DNA of 64,000 nucleotides, from positions 1-64,000 of the IMG/VR virus record IMGVR_UViG_3300046820_001014. One strand, 5' to 3'. The position numbers and the translations under genes were made by a program. Under the pieces are notes generated by a model. The model did no database searches and had not been told where the DNA came from. It saw nothing but the letters and a program-made list of their open reading frames with translations. Shown here in pieces: positions 38,314 through 46,535 of this stretch (the stretch's first letter is position 1; each line of letters starts with the position of its first letter). This DNA comes from a virus.

Positions 38314-41307
38314 ATGGCAATACAAGGAACAGTACCAGTAGGAGGAAGTTTTGCTCCAACAGATCCAGCAGATAGTTTTGGAACTCACAATGATAAGTGG
38401 GGTATTGGTGGTTATAGAATAGTTAAGAATCTTGAAGATAGAGCCCTCATTCCTGTTAATGAAAGTGGATTACTAAACTTAGATGATCCTTTAGCTTCTG
38501 GTAGAAAGAAATTAGGTATGATGGTTTATGTCTCTGATGAGGCTAAATTTTATGTATTAACAATAGATACTGCTACTTGGGATGGTTATACAGAAGAAGA
38601 GAAAGTTACTGCACTTGCAGATGATACTAACTTTGTAGAGTTCTCAGGTGGAGGTGGTAGTGGTATTTTATATGGAACTACTACTTATGATGAAATTGAA
38701 ACTTATACTGTTACTGTAGATGGTATAGTATCTTCTTATGAAACAGGAGATTCTTATTTAATTAAGTTTAATGCTAATAATATTGGCAATACTAAACTAA
38801 ATATTAACGGTGTTGGAGAAATAAGAATGTATAAAGATGGTTCAAATACTTTCTTAGAAGCTGATGATATTATTGCTGATAAAATTTATCTTATTACTTA
38901 TGATGGTGAAAACTTTCAATTAGTAACTAGTGGTGGAGGTGGTACTGCAAATACTGGAAATATTAGATTTCAAGGTTCTTGGATTAAGAATGTAAATACA
39001 GGTAATATTTTTATTAGTCCTCAAGATGGAACTACATGGTTAACATTACCTAGTGATACACAAGCTTCTGCAGGATCTTATGTACAATTAGCTTCCTCAG
39101 ACCCTGATAGTGGAGGAGTTTATATAAGTACATTTGATACTTCTTGGCACAATTGGGAATTTAGACCTGATGGAACATTACATGCTCCAGGAAGAATAGC
39201 ATTTGGAGATATAAATTATCAGAGTATTGGTATAGGTAATGTTAATGCTCATGGAGGTTCTTATGGGATATCTTTATATTGCTCAATAGGCTATGAGTTA
39301 AATTGGCAAGGAGGTTTTCTTGCTGCTAGAGATCCTAATAGTCCTTATGATTTAAGACCTATATACTTAGACTCTTTACTTAAGTATACAACTCCAGAAG
39401 ATTACCCTACATTCTATGCAACATTTGATAATGATACTTTAATTACTCAAGGTTATTTAAATGCACAAGGTTATCTTATCTCTTTTACAGAGAGTGATCC
39501 TATTTACACAGATTCTTCTTGGTATAGTACTACTAACAACGCAGGTAATTGGGATACCGCTTATGGATGGGGCAATCATGCTAGTGCTGGTTATCTTACT
39601 GATGCACCTAGTGACACCAAAACTTATGGTAGAAAAGATGGTGCATGGTCAGAGGTAATTTCTGGAGGAGGTTCTGGAGATATGCTTAAATCTACATATG
39701 ATGTAGATAATGATGGAATTGTAGATAAGGCTGAGAGAATAGAAATTATAGTTAGAAACAGTACAGGTTCTACCTTAACAAAAGGTCAGATTGTATACTT
39801 AAGTGGAGCTACTGGTAATAGACCTAATGCTCTACTGGCAGATGCTAGTGATGAAGCAACTTCCTCTAAAACTATTGGAATGGTTGTAGCTGATATTTTA
39901 AATAATGCTGATGGTAATGTTGCTGTAAATGGAACTTTACATGATTTAGTTACTAACTCTTTTGCAGCTGGAGATACTCTTTGGTTAAGTACAACTGCAG
40001 GAGAAATGGTAGCTAATACTCCACCTGCAGAACCTAATCATACAGTATTTATTGGATATGTAGCAAGAGCTCATCCTACTCAAGGAAGAATAGTATTAGC
40101 TATTCAAAATGGGTATGAGTTAAATGAGTTACATGGAGTAGATTTAGTTACTAGTGCTCCTGTAGATGGAGATGTACTTGCTTTTGTAGGAAGCCCTACA
40201 AACTTATGGAGAAATATTTCATCTACTTCCCTCAGTCTAAGTGCTTCTAATCTTAATACTGGTACAGTTCCTCTTGATAGGTTGGGTACTAATTCTCCTA
40301 CAACTAATACATATTTAGCATGGGATAATACTTGGAGAACAGCAACAGCTTCTGGAACTATTGCTTCCGGTACAGCAAGAAGACTTGCTATATACACAAG
40401 TACTACAGGATTAGATGATACTTTAGATGCTGGTAATACTGCTATTGTAGTTGCAGCACATGCTACAGGTAGAGTTTATACTATTGATAATGTTGGAGCT
40501 GCTGCTTCATTTGTAATGACTCAAGGTACTCAAAGTATTGTAGGAACAAAATCATTTACTGGTAGTGCAGGTCCTTTACAATTTACTCAAATAGGAGTTG
40601 GTACATTTACTGCTCCTGCTATTGGAGCAACACCATCTGCTGGAACAAGAATAGTTATAGCTCCTGGAGATGCTTCTAATATAGCTCTCTCATTAGGTTG
40701 GACCACTAATTATGAGTATTGGATAGCAGGAAGAAATATTATATCTTTTTATCCAAGAAATCAAACTTCATCTGTAGGTGCTTTTGAGTATGTTCTTAGT
40801 ACAGCAGGTACAACAGGTCTTACTCTTACTACTGCATATGGTGTTGCCCCAGCATTGAGAACACTTGGTTGGTTACATGTAGCAGGAGCAACTACTGGAG
40901 CTGTACCTACTCTTACAACTGCAAGAAGTGTTGGTACTAAAATTATTTTAAGAGATTCTTTCCTTGCTTCTACTAATTTAGATGCTGCTATAGGTACAGT
41001 TGATGAGCAAGTTGGATCAAGTTTTGCTACCTTATGGTTTACTGCTCCAAGAGATATTACTTTTTATACAAACAGTGGTACAACAGAAAGATTTAGAATT
41101 AATAGTACAGGTTTAAGTTACAATACAACAAAGATTTTAGGTTCTAGAATTACAGGTTGGGGAACTCCAGGAGGTACATTAACAAGGGCAACTATAGCAG
41201 CAGATAGTGCATTAGCTACACCTACACAAGCTGAATTTAATGCATTAGCTCAAAATGTTAGAGCTTTAATAACAGATTTAAGAACTCATGGATTAATAGG
41301 AACATAA
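38314..41307 (+). CDS. Major tail fibre / receptor-binding protein candidate
   Basis: This 997-residue protein is Gly, Ser, Thr and Ala-rich with many short beta modules. A segment near residues 400-430 (N-W-D-T-A-Y-G-W-G-N-H) recurs in Bacteroidetes phage fibres. Another near 575-600 (A-R-A-H-P-T-Q-G-R-I-V-L-A-I-Q-N-G) is a common siphovirus/podovirus fibre module. The N-terminal 120 residues probably attach to the tail, and the last about 40 are helical. No enzymatic depolymerase motif is visible. It is the longest protein of the fibre block and the best candidate for host recognition. Confidence 0.65.
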   Translation: MAIQGTVPVGGSFAPTDPADSFGTHNDKWGIGGYRIVKNLEDRALIPVNESGLLNLDDPLASGRKKLGMMVYVSDEAKFYVLTIDTATWDGYTEEEKVTALADDTNFVEFSGGGGSGILYGTTTYDEIETYTVTVDGIVSSYETGDSYLIKFNANNIGNTKLNINGVGEIRMYKDGSNTFLEADDIIADKIYLITYDGENFQLVTSGGGGTANTGNIRFQGSWIKNVNTGNIFISPQDGTTWLTLPSDTQASAGSYVQLASSDPDSGGVYISTFDTSWHNWEFRPDGTLHAPGRIAFGDINYQSIGIGNVNAHGGSYGISLYCSIGYELNWQGGFLAARDPNSPYDLRPIYLDSLLKYTTPEDYPTFYATFDNDTLITQGYLNAQGYLISFTESDPIYTDSSWYSTTNNAGNWDTAYGWGNHASAGYLTDAPSDTKTYGRKDGAWSEVISGGGSGDMLKSTYDVDNDGIVDKAERIEIIVRNSTGSTLTKGQIVYLSGATGNRPNALLADASDEATSSKTIGMVVADILNNADGNVAVNGTLHDLVTNSFAAGDTLWLSTTAGEMVANTPPAEPNHTVFIGYVARAHPTQGRIVLAIQNGYELNELHGVDLVTSAPVDGDVLAFVGSPTNLWRNISSTSLSLSASNLNTGTVPLDRLGTNSPTTNTYLAWDNTWRTATASGTIASGTARRLAIYTSTTGLDDTLDAGNTAIVVAAHATGRVYTIDNVGAAASFVMTQGTQSIVGTKSFTGSAGPLQFTQIGVGTFTAPAIGATPSAGTRIVIAPGDASNIALSLGWTTNYEYWIAGRNIISFYPRNQTSSVGAFEYVLSTAGTTGLTLTTAYGVAPALRTLGWLHVAGATTGAVPTLTTARSVGTKIILRDSFLASTNLDAAIGTVDEQVGSSFATLWFTAPRDITFYTNSGTTERFRINSTGLSYNTTKILGSRITGWGTPGGTLTRATIAADSALATPTQAEFNALAQNVRALITDLRTHGLIGT

Positions 41308-41311
41308 AATT

Positions 41312-41671
41312 ATGATATACAATATAAGTGATGAGCCTACATATGGCTTTAAAAGAAAAGTAGAATTATCTCAAATATATATAGGGTTTCAAGATTTTGT
41401 AGATAAATCTGTTAGTCTAGCTTTTGTGGTAAATTATTATGAAGAGGATGGAACTACCCTTATTACTCTTATTCCTAAAAAACAAGTGATTCTTAGAGCA
41501 GATGAAAGTACTTGGGTAAATTCAAATGGAACTATTGTACCAGAAGGAGACCCTACTGCAGTAATGACTGAGTATGATTTCTTTATAATGTTAATGAATG
41601 TACCTATAGTAATCTCTGATATTGTAGAGGCTAAGGTAGCTTGGGCAGATAACTTAGGTAGATTTAATTAG
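41312..41671 (+). CDS. Small protein following the tail fibre
   Basis: The 119-residue protein is beta-rich and acidic, with no membrane segment or catalytic motif. It starts 4 bases after the fibre gene and ends 1 base before the next start. By position it might be a fibre-associated protein or assembly chaperone. I do not recognise the family. Confidence 0.4.
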   Translation: MIYNISDEPTYGFKRKVELSQIYIGFQDFVDKSVSLAFVVNYYEEDGTTLITLIPKKQVILRADESTWVNSNGTIVPEGDPTAVMTEYDFFIMLMNVPIVISDIVEAKVAWADNLGRFN

Positions 41672-41672
41672 T

Positions 41673-42140
41673 ATGAAAGATTGGAGCATTATATTAGTTA
41701 AGAATACTAAAGGTAATATACTACAAGTAGTATACTGGTGGCTTATAAGGTTATGTACAGGGGCTAATTATAATCATGCTCAATTAGTTAGAAAACTTAA
41801 TGGTAGATTATATATCTGTGAGAGTGAGGTAACTGGTTTTAGAGTAACTAAACCTCTTGAGCAGTGGTACTTAGAACAAGAAACTAAACAAAGAGTTTAC
41901 TTAGTTATAGATCTACCAAACCCATCAATTACTAGATTTAATGAGGTACTTGGTAATAAGTATGATTTAGGTTATTGGATATATCTTACAAAAAGATTCT
42001 CAGATATGAAGAGTAGTAATTGTTTTCAAAGTATTTCTTATATCTTTGGGCTTGAAAAGTATTGGATAGCAACAGCTAATACTCTATTAGACTCGTATAA
42101 TAATTTAAATAATATACAACATGACAACAAAGACATTTGA
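41673..42140 (+). CDS. Permuted NlpC/P60-like (papain-fold) protein
   Basis: The 155-residue protein shows the circularly permuted NlpC/P60 order: the His comes first (H35 in Y-N-H-A-Q-L-V) and the Cys last (C117 in S-S-N-C-F-Q-S). Between them lies the usual Y-D-L-G-Y-W segment after K-Y. Such YiiX-like domains hydrolyse amide or ester bonds in peptidoglycan or lipids. The first helix (I-I-L-V, then V-V-Y-W-W-L-I) may be membrane-associated. It could aid entry or lysis, or be an adsorption factor. It overlaps the next gene by 20 bases. Confidence 0.6.
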   Translation: MKDWSIILVKNTKGNILQVVYWWLIRLCTGANYNHAQLVRKLNGRLYICESEVTGFRVTKPLEQWYLEQETKQRVYLVIDLPNPSITRFNEVLGNKYDLGYWIYLTKRFSDMKSSNCFQSISYIFGLEKYWIATANTLLDSYNNLNNIQHDNKDI

Positions 42141-42429
42141 TTTGACTAAGGGTGAAGCTTACATCCTGTTTACTGCAGTAATGGGTATTTCTGCTAGAAA
42201 CAAACAAGAAACTTTTCTAACCTATGATCTGAGTGTAAAGTTCCTCTCTATTAAGAAAGCTTTACAACTTACTATGGATGCTTTAGAGGAAGCTAAGGTT
42301 ACAGTTAATGAAGTATTTTCTGATGAGACACTTACAGAGTATAGTTTACCTACATTCTCTGAAGATGAATTGAAAGTTTTTATCAAAGGGCCAGATGAGT
42401 TGGAAGCATTTGAGAAACTAGTCAGTTAA
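42121..42429 (+). CDS. Small acidic helical protein of unknown function
   Basis: This 102-residue protein is mostly helical and acidic, without membrane segments or known motifs. A CGTATAA copy at 42094-42100, inside the end of the upstream gene, lies 20 bases before its ATG. It sits between the papain-fold protein and two small membrane proteins. I cannot assign a function. Confidence 0.45.
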   Translation: MTTKTFDLTKGEAYILFTAVMGISARNKQETFLTYDLSVKFLSIKKALQLTMDALEEAKVTVNEVFSDETLTEYSLPTFSEDELKVFIKGPDELEAFEKLVS

Positions 42430-42445
42430 AAAAAACTCCACGTCT

Positions 42446-42868
42446 ATGCAACTATTCCAAGATAATGATTTAGGACCTCTAGCTATACTAGCAACTACTT
42501 TAGTTTCTCTTGGAATAGTTACTAGTATATTCTTATCTCCTGTTGGACAAAAGGTTTACATTGATAAGAATCTAAATATCTCTAAAGATACTATAGTACA
42601 AGAGAGTAGTAGATGGTATTATACTTCTGATTCTAGTAATAAAGAGATTAAAATTAGTGTATATAAAGATAAGACAGGTACTCCTTATGAGGAGGTATAT
42701 ATACAACCTGATGATTATGTAGATTTACATCTAAAAAATGGTGTAAATATTATGCATATAAGAACTTTAGGTAGCTATCCATTCGTATATAAGAGGTATA
42801 AAATCCTTCAATATAAAGAAGAAAAAGTACCCAACTCTTATAAATTAAAACACATAATAGACAAATGA
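42446..42868 (+). CDS. Single-pass membrane protein, unknown function
   Basis: The 140-residue protein has one hydrophobic helix at about residues 9-31 followed by a beta-rich, charged domain. The topology (short N-terminus, helix, larger C-terminal domain) could place the domain in the periplasm. It overlaps the next gene by 4 bases. It may belong to the lysis or superinfection functions that often end phage late blocks, but no motif shows this. Confidence 0.45.
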   Translation: MQLFQDNDLGPLAILATTLVSLGIVTSIFLSPVGQKVYIDKNLNISKDTIVQESSRWYYTSDSSNKEIKISVYKDKTGTPYEEVYIQPDDYVDLHLKNGVNIMHIRTLGSYPFVYKRYKILQYKEEKVPNSYKLKHIIDK

Positions 42869-43227
42869 CTGGTTTAGAATCATTAGTATTAATTGGTAAA
42901 ATAATTACTCCACTTATAGTACTAGGACTTAGTACAGCTATTAAATTCCTCTGGGATATTAAAATAAACTCTAAACAAGTACAAGAAGAGTTTCATAACT
43001 TTAAGATACAATTTACATCAGAAATCTCTTCTATTAAGAATAAGATTGATGTGCTAGATAGCAAGACAAGAGATTCTTATACCAAGTCTGATAGTGATAA
43101 CAGATTACTTCTATTAGAGAATAAGTTGATGAAGGAGATGACAGATCAATTTACCAAGCTTAGAGATTTGATTTATTCTACATTAAATAGAAGTAAACAA
43201 ACCTCCAAACCTGATAAGGTTGATTAG
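42865..43227 (+). CDS. Membrane-anchored coiled-coil protein, holin-like
   Basis: The 120-residue protein has a hydrophobic helix at about residues 4-28 and then a long coiled coil (about 35-105). That arrangement resembles phage haemolysin XhlA-type or accessory holin proteins, though their helix is usually C-terminal. It is the last plus-strand gene. Its TAG stop (43225-43227) overlaps the stop of the convergent thyX gene. Confidence 0.45.
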   Translation: MTGLESLVLIGKIITPLIVLGLSTAIKFLWDIKINSKQVQEEFHNFKIQFTSEISSIKNKIDVLDSKTRDSYTKSDSDNRLLLLENKLMKEMTDQFTKLRDLIYSTLNRSKQTSKPDKVD

Positions 43228-43916
43228 TTATTCCAAGCTTCTAAAGTATATTGAAAAGGGTTCCCCTCAATAAACTTAACTAAGTTTAACATTTCTTGTG
43301 CTATCTCTCTAATTTCTAATTGAGCATGCTCACTATTCCTAAGTTTTAAGAAGTTAGCAAAGCTTCTCATATTAAATTGCACATCAGCTTGTATTTGAGA
43401 GTTATAAGTTTTAAAGTATCTAGCAGATTCTTTAGCTCTCTTTCTACCAATAATTGGAGTAAGATCTTCTAATGCTTTATGATATAAAGAATTACCAATT
43501 CTAGTATAGTTATCTAGTAACTCCATCCAACTAACACTTCCCCAATTAGCATCTACTTGAGTACCAATATAATTCATATTATGATGTTTTTCATCTACAA
43601 GAACATCTTTCCAATCTTCAGGTAAATAATACTTATCTTCCTTCAACTCTTTATACCTAGCACTTTCAGCGTTAATAGAGGCTATTCTATGCTTTAGTAA
43701 ATGAATATGAGATGCAATATCACAATTAACTAAGAAGTGTACAGAACCTTTTTCAAAAGGTGTTTCATGACCATTACTCCACAGTGAGTTAATTAATGCT
43801 GGTATTCTAGCTTTCTTATCTTCTGTAAGTTCTCTACTAGTACTTGTCCAAGCTGAGCAAGCTATTGTAGTGTCATCCCCGTAGTAACCTAACAAAATTA
43901 CTGTATTTTTATTCAT
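43224..43916 (-). CDS. thyX: Flavin-dependent thymidylate synthase ThyX
   Basis: This 230-residue enzyme converts dUMP to dTMP using FAD, NADPH and methylene-tetrahydrofolate. The ThyX signature RHRxxSxNxxSxRY is present as K75-H-R-I-A-S-I-N-A-E-S-A-R-Y88, with only the first Arg changed to Lys. H50-E51-T-P-F-E55 matches the second conserved segment. Its ATG lies inside the end of an HNH gene (ATGAATAA overlap, 43909-43916). A second, shorter copy of its N-terminus remains on the far side of that HNH gene at 44510-44572, so the present 5' end looks like a replacement brought in with the HNH element. Confidence 0.95.
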   Translation of the reverse strand: MNKNTVILLGYYGDDTTIACSAWTSTSRELTEDKKARIPALINSLWSNGHETPFEKGSVHFLVNCDIASHIHLLKHRIASINAESARYKELKEDKYYLPEDWKDVLVDEKHHNMNYIGTQVDANWGSVSWMELLDNYTRIGNSLYHKALEDLTPIIGRKRAKESARYFKTYNSQIQADVQFNMRSFANFLKLRNSEHAQLEIREIAQEMLNLVKFIEGNPFQYTLEAWNN

Positions 43917-44472
43917 TGATATAATATTTTTTATTTGTTTTATTAAATTTAATTACACCTAACTCAATAAGTTTAAATGCAATTTCTTGTAATTGGTTGT
44001 GTAAATTTTTATGTTCTATTTCATTATTATATAATAATAAATTATCTAAATCATTATTTAATTTATTACCATCAATATGGTGAATACCTTCTCCAGAACC
44101 TTTAGAATTTCTATTTAATTTTCTACCTAAAAATTCTTCCATAATATATACATGTTCTAATTTATAACAAGACCAACCACTAGTATTGCTAGATATATCA
44201 CCTGTTTGTATATATTTATAACCTCTTCCAGAAATGTATTCTCCTTTACCAGTTCTAAATATATGTTTAGGCTTATAAGAATGCTTTAATCCTTTAGCAA
44301 AAGAATTTCCAAAATGCTTTTTAAAACTTTCTCTATTTAAATAGAAAGTTCTTTTTGCTCTTAATTGTATTGCATCCCAAGTTCTGTTTGGTAATAAATC
44401 TAAAAGCTCTTCTTTACTTAAAGTTTCGTAATTTAATTTTAAAATATTATCTTCTATCGTTGTCCATTTCAT
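43909..44472 (-). CDS. HNH homing endonuclease interrupting the thyX locus
   Basis: The 187-residue protein starts with a Myb/SANT-like DNA-binding helix set (W3-T-T-I-E-D-N-I-L, then R-T-W-D-A-I-Q-L-R-A, about 1-45). It has an HNH core near 128-160 (I-H-H-I-D-G-N-K-L-N-N-D-L-D-N-L, then E-H-K-N-L-H). Its stop overlaps the ATG of thyX, coupling the two. Upstream lie a TGTATAA box (44484-44490) and the stranded old start of thyX. It probably cleaves phage genomes lacking the insert. Confidence 0.9.
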   Translation of the reverse strand: MKWTTIEDNILKLNYETLSKEELLDLLPNRTWDAIQLRAKRTFYLNRESFKKHFGNSFAKGLKHSYKPKHIFRTGKGEYISGRGYKYIQTGDISSNTSGWSCYKLEHVYIMEEFLGRKLNRNSKGSGEGIHHIDGNKLNNDLDNLLLYNNEIEHKNLHNQLQEIAFKLIELGVIKFNKTNKKYYINE

Positions 44473-44483
44473 ATATTTGATTT

Positions 44484-44490
44484 TTATACA
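44484..44490 (-). promoter_or_regulatory. TGTATAA promoter-like box before the thyX HNH gene
   Basis: Read on the minus strand this is TTTGTATAA, 11 bases before the HNH ATG at 44472. It resembles the CGTATAA boxes before the three other minus-strand homing endonuclease genes. It would let the HNH gene, and the coupled thyX, be transcribed from within the element. Confidence 0.4.
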
Positions 44491-44509
44491 AATATATGAA
44501 AATTATGGT

Positions 44510-44572
44510 TCAAATAAAAGCTATAACCTCATCAGAACCATAATATCCTAATAACTCTACTTTATTTCTCAT
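44510..44572 (-). pseudogene. thyX: Stranded original 5' end of thyX
   Basis: The minus strand from 44572 encodes MRNKVELLGYYGSDEVIAFI and then TGA at 44512-44510. Positions 7-18 match residues 8-19 of the intact ThyX (L-L-G-Y-Y-G-x-D-x2-I-A). Its ATG overlaps the TGA of the upstream 91-aa gene as ATGA, as expected for a native operon start. Homology breaks after the codons for I-A, the inferred insertion point. It encodes at most a 20-residue peptide. Confidence 0.75.
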
Positions 44573-44844
44573 AATTTAGTTTGATAAACAATTATTGTTT
44601 TTTCTACAGGTTCTACTTCAGTTAAATCAGAATCAATATCATCTTCTTTTAATCCAGCACCTATCCATTGATCATAACCAAAGTTATAGAATTTACCTTC
44701 TATACTTTTAATAATTACTACATGTGGATTAAAATCTCCATCATCTATATAATCATTAACTAAAGTATCTTGAATTATTTCAAATCCTTCAATTTCTCTT
44801 TCATCTATAAATTGTTCTATTTGTTCTTTTGTTAATTTTCTCAT
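44569..44844 (-). CDS. Small acidic protein of unknown function
   Basis: The 91-residue acidic protein has a helical N-terminus (L-T-K-E-Q-I-E-Q-F-I) and a beta-rich remainder with F-Y-N-F-G-Y-D-Q-W-I-G-A-G near the middle. I do not recognise a family. Its start overlaps the dNMP kinase stop by 4 bases, and its own stop overlaps the old thyX start, placing it in the nucleotide metabolism operon. Confidence 0.5.
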   Translation of the reverse strand: MRKLTKEQIEQFIDEREIEGFEIIQDTLVNDYIDDGDFNPHVVIIKSIEGKFYNFGYDQWIGAGLKEDDIDSDLTEVEPVEKTIIVYQTKL

Positions 44845-45638
44845 TCTATTATTTTAAAGTGTTGTAACATCTTTTTTACTTCTTCAATTAATTCTTCAAG
44901 TGATCCGTTATTTTCAATGACATAATCAAAAGCATAATCATCTAATTCATTTTCACTAGGATGAACAGGAATTCCATCAGGGAAAGAAATGTTTGAGTTG
45001 TAAAAAGTTTGTGTTTCAAAATGTCTATTAACTCTAACACAAATACCTCCTCTATCCTTAATAGCTTGATACTCATTAGGAAATCTAAGATCTGTTATAA
45101 TCCATCTACTAGGATTACGCTCACTCATCTTCTGAGGTTTCCAATCAGCAAATAGAGCATTAACCCACACATTAGGATGAAGATTATTTCTCATTGCTTC
45201 TGTACCTACTTTTTGAAGAAGTTCTCTTATTGTAATATTAACTTCTCTAGTTATGTCTGCATAATAATCAGCATATCTATCACAAGCATCTTTATTTGAG
45301 AATACTACTTCTTGTAAATTAGAGTTACGTGTTTTCCATAACCTCCATTCTTCACCAAGATTAGTCATTTTAAACTCTTGGTCTTCAAACTTCTCAATAG
45401 AAATGCCTGTAAGAATAGATGCTATTTGTTTTAATTTACCTGCAAACTTTTTGATCTGCCACCTATTATTTATATCTAATCCTCCAACTTCTAACCAATC
45501 ATTATACTCATTTAAAATGGTACTATTAGTATCATATTTATTTTTAATAGTTTCAAATTCAATAAGAAAATCAATTATCTTACCAACCGTATCTTTACCA
45601 CTACCCATCTTCCCTGAGATGCCTATTAAGTTATTCAT
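44841..45638 (-). CDS. Deoxynucleoside monophosphate kinase
   Basis: This 265-residue protein has a P-loop G-I-S-G-K-M-G-S-G-K-D-T near residue 6. A distal W-I-I-T-D-L-R-F-P-N-E segment is typical of the T4 gp1-like dNMP kinases. It would phosphorylate dTMP and other dNMPs on the way to dNTPs, working with the ThyX, NrdA/NrdB and MazG-like proteins encoded in the same cluster. It overlaps the genes on each side by a few bases. Confidence 0.8.
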   Translation of the reverse strand: MNNLIGISGKMGSGKDTVGKIIDFLIEFETIKNKYDTNSTILNEYNDWLEVGGLDINNRWQIKKFAGKLKQIASILTGISIEKFEDQEFKMTNLGEEWRLWKTRNSNLQEVVFSNKDACDRYADYYADITREVNITIRELLQKVGTEAMRNNLHPNVWVNALFADWKPQKMSERNPSRWIITDLRFPNEYQAIKDRGGICVRVNRHFETQTFYNSNISFPDGIPVHPSENELDDYAFDYVIENNGSLEELIEEVKKMLQHFKIIE

Positions 45639-45879
45639 CTTTTAATTTTTCAATTTTATAAGTACTATATGTAGTCTTAAATATACCTTCTTCATTTAAA
45701 GGTTCTGTAACTATAGATGTATCTAATATATCCCACATTCTTTTACCGTAAACTACAAATCTTTCCCCTACTGTAGGTGGAGTTTTGTATTCTCCAATAA
45801 AAGTATATCCTTCATTTACACCATTAGGGTGATTATTATTAAATACATCATCTGTTATTTTAGTTACTTTTACTTTCAT
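45631..45879 (-). CDS. Small conserved-type protein of unknown function
   Basis: The 82-residue protein looks like a compact beta domain. Its C-terminal segment (T-S-I-V-T-E-P, then G-I-F-K-T-T-Y-S-T-Y) resembles small phage proteins found in replication operons. No enzymatic motif is seen. It lies 2 bases after the ligase stop and overlaps the kinase start by 8 bases. Confidence 0.5.
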   Translation of the reverse strand: MKVKVTKITDDVFNNNHPNGVNEGYTFIGEYKTPPTVGERFVVYGKRMWDILDTSIVTEPLNEEGIFKTTYSTYKIEKLKDE

Positions 45880-45881
45880 AA

Positions 45882-46517
45882 TTATTTATCATATCTAATT
45901 CTTACAAATCTAGGATGTCTAAATTTACCATCTGGTGTTAATTGCATACATTCTACTTCTAAAGTTTCTCCTATTATATCTTTATTAAAATATAAAACTC
46001 TTTCTTCATCATTTAATCCTGTACCTACATTACCCATTTCAGTAATAAACCCTCCTAGTTTACCTGCTAATCTACCTTTACCTTCAAATATATTTAGTAT
46101 CTTAACATCATAAGTTTCTTCATTCTTAACTTTTAATCTTTTATCTCCTTGTCTAAGAATTAATCCTTCATGTCCTAAGTTATGATATTTATTAAATAGT
46201 GAAGTTATAAACTCTTTAGATGGATTTATATACTCTCCTATTAATAATCTATCATCTATTTCTGGAGAAAGAGTATAAACATGTTCTGATAATATAGTTT
46301 TTTCTTTAGTAAAAGTTCTAACATTTTCTATTGTAGTTTTAAAACTACCACAAAATATTTCAGCTACTTCAAAATCTAAATCTGGTATATTATATAAAGG
46401 TTTATTTTTTCTACTAATATATTGACCATCTATTTTATGACATCTTACACCATCTATCTTAATAGATATTTCCCAACTACCTTTTAAATCTTCTTTTTCC
46501 CAAAGTTTAAATTTCAT
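45882..46517 (-). CDS. Minimal ATP-dependent DNA ligase
   Basis: The 211-residue protein carries the nucleotidyltransferase motifs in order. Motif I is K20-I-D-G-V-R25, with K20 the adenylation lysine. S-R-K follows at 35-37, G-E-Y is at 94-96, motif IV is E117-G-L-I-L-R and motif V is K129-V-K131. An OB-fold-like C-terminus ends in R-H-P-R-F-V-R-I-R. It would seal nicks during phage replication. The adenylation domain is only about 130 residues, shorter than in T4 or T7 ligases, with nothing ahead of motif I but 19 residues. Confidence 0.8.
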   Translation of the reverse strand: MKFKLWEKEDLKGSWEISIKIDGVRCHKIDGQYISRKNKPLYNIPDLDFEVAEIFCGSFKTTIENVRTFTKEKTILSEHVYTLSPEIDDRLLIGEYINPSKEFITSLFNKYHNLGHEGLILRQGDKRLKVKNEETYDVKILNIFEGKGRLAGKLGGFITEMGNVGTGLNDEERVLYFNKDIIGETLEVECMQLTPDGKFRHPRFVRIRYDK

Positions 46518-46535
46518 TTATTTTAATTTTATAAC

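Larger units (their letters stand above)
43862..44518 (-). mobile_element. HNH homing element inserted in thyX with replacement 5' exon
   Basis: The interval lies between two copies of the sequence encoding L-L-G-Y-Y-G...I-A. It contains the HNH gene and the new first codons of thyX. The two copies share ATAGCT at the inferred junction (44524-44519 and 43865-43860) but differ at most third codon positions. The element is about 657 bases, too short to hold a ribozyme core as well as the HNH gene, so it is not an obvious group I intron. Confidence 0.65.

Noticed and set aside
40104-40397. Minus-strand reading frame inside the tail-fibre gene
   Set aside because: It lacks a leader and any recognisable fold, and lies wholly within a well-supported fibre gene.
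43216-43232. Terminator between the convergent blocks
   Set aside because: The only hairpin is AACCT/AGGTT with a GATA loop and lacks a T-tract in either direction.
43860-44518. Group I intron with HNH gene in thyX
   Set aside because: The HNH gene and new thyX codons fill almost the whole interval, leaving too little room for a ribozyme core. The downstream copy of thyX has its own start codon and full N-terminus, so splicing is not needed.
44472-44568. tRNA or other RNA gene in the longest minus-strand gaps
   Set aside because: The gaps near 44473-44568 and 61268-61349 hold the thyX remnant, a nine-codon frame and promoter-like boxes. No cloverleaf can be drawn.
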